Source: Prolixibacteraceae bacterium UBA5740 (GTDB taxonomy: Bacteria; Bacteroidota; Bacteroidia; Bacteroidales; Prolixibacteraceae). Taken from it: 5,971 nucleotides of DNA. Under the pieces are notes generated by a model. The model was not told where the DNA came from. It saw nothing but the letters and a program-made list of their open reading frames with translations, and made no database searches. This document shows positions 5,857 to 5,971 of the stretch, piece after piece. The stretch covers positions 1 to 5,971 of the forward strand of contig DIFU01000124.1 of NCBI GenBank assembly GCA_002419285.1. Direction: 5' to 3'. Position numbers and translations under genes: made by a program. Each line of letters starts with the position of its first letter. Within the stretch, counting starts at the first letter, position 1.

Positions 5857-5971
5857 ATGATCCATGCCATCATTATCGACGATGAACAGCCGGCAAGGGA
5901 ATACCTGTCATTATTGATCAGCCGGTACTTTTCGGATATCTTGACCGTAGACAGGAATTGTGCTTCCCTTG
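5857..5971 (+). CDS. Response regulator receiver domain, probably LytTR family (partial, cut by right edge)
   Basis: The first 38 residues read MIHAIIIDDEQPAREYLSLL and continue to the window edge. AIIIDDEQPAR is the typical opening of the receiver domain of LytR/AlgR (LytTR) response regulators: a hydrophobic beta strand followed by the acidic pair Asp8/Asp9 that helps bind Mg2+, then Glu-x-x-Ala-Arg. The phospho-acceptor Asp and the expected C-terminal LytTR DNA-binding domain lie beyond the window, so the output domain is inferred from the N-terminal style only. The ATG at 5857 is the only start in this frame after the in-frame TAA at 5764-5766. In Bacteroidetes such regulators usually work with a membrane kinase of the His_kinase (LytS-like) type. 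None is visible upstream, so it may lie downstream. Transcription is divergent from qorB. Confidence 0.85.
   Translation, partial: MIHAIIIDDEQPAREYLSLLISRYFSDILTVDRNCASL

Noticed and set aside
5606..5885. Two overlapping open frames on opposite strands (5606-5827 minus, 5673-5885 plus)
   Set aside because: Both sit in AT-rich intergenic DNA, overlap each other, and have hydrophobic, low-complexity translations; the plus one also overlaps the response regulator start.
1..5971. CRISPR array, tRNA, rRNA, insertion sequence or prophage signatures
   Set aside because: No spaced direct repeats, tRNA cloverleaf, rRNA stretches, transposase motifs or paired terminal repeats with target duplications were seen.

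Overview
The window looks like a chromosomal segment from a Bacteroidetes (Bacteroidota) bacterium. The pointers are a histidine kinase fused to a receiver and an AraC-type DNA-binding domain in one polypeptide, a small Bacteroidetes-style lipoprotein, a LytTR-type response regulator start, AT-rich gene starts that mostly lack a strong Shine-Dalgarno, and sequences resembling the Bacteroidetes TAnnTTTG -7 element.

Layout, left to right. A perfect 18-bp hairpin (8-45) lies left of a minus-strand gene (195-986) for an SRAP-fold protein (SOS response-associated peptidase, YedK/HMCES family). Three of its four expected catalytic residues appear replaced. An alternative minus-strand frame stays open past its stop to 55, next to the hairpin, so the 3' end may be frameshifted. 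A 582-bp AT-rich divergent intergenic region (987-1568) holds weak promoter-like elements, repeated short motifs, a 9-bp dyad and a 14-codon ORF with a good ribosome binding site. A plus-strand gene (1569-3794) follows, encoding a membrane-bound hybrid sensor kinase with six predicted TM segments, HisKA, HATPase, receiver and AraC HTH domains. About 210 bp downstream on the same strand is a small secreted lipoprotein (4006-4536). A 16-bp hairpin (4590-4638) separates it from a convergent minus-strand gene (4703-5545) for an NmrA-type quinone oxidoreductase very like QorB/YtfG. Divergent from that gene, the start of a response regulator (5857 onwards) runs off the right edge.

How the genes relate. 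The genes are mostly single transcription units facing toward or away from each other, not one pathway operon. The only plausible functional pair is the hybrid kinase and the lipoprotein downstream. Two-component signalling appears twice: a one-protein system and a separate response regulator whose kinase is not visible. I do not see a clear new multi-gene system. The most unusual object is the SRAP-like protein, which appears to have lost the residues needed for DNA-protein crosslinking.
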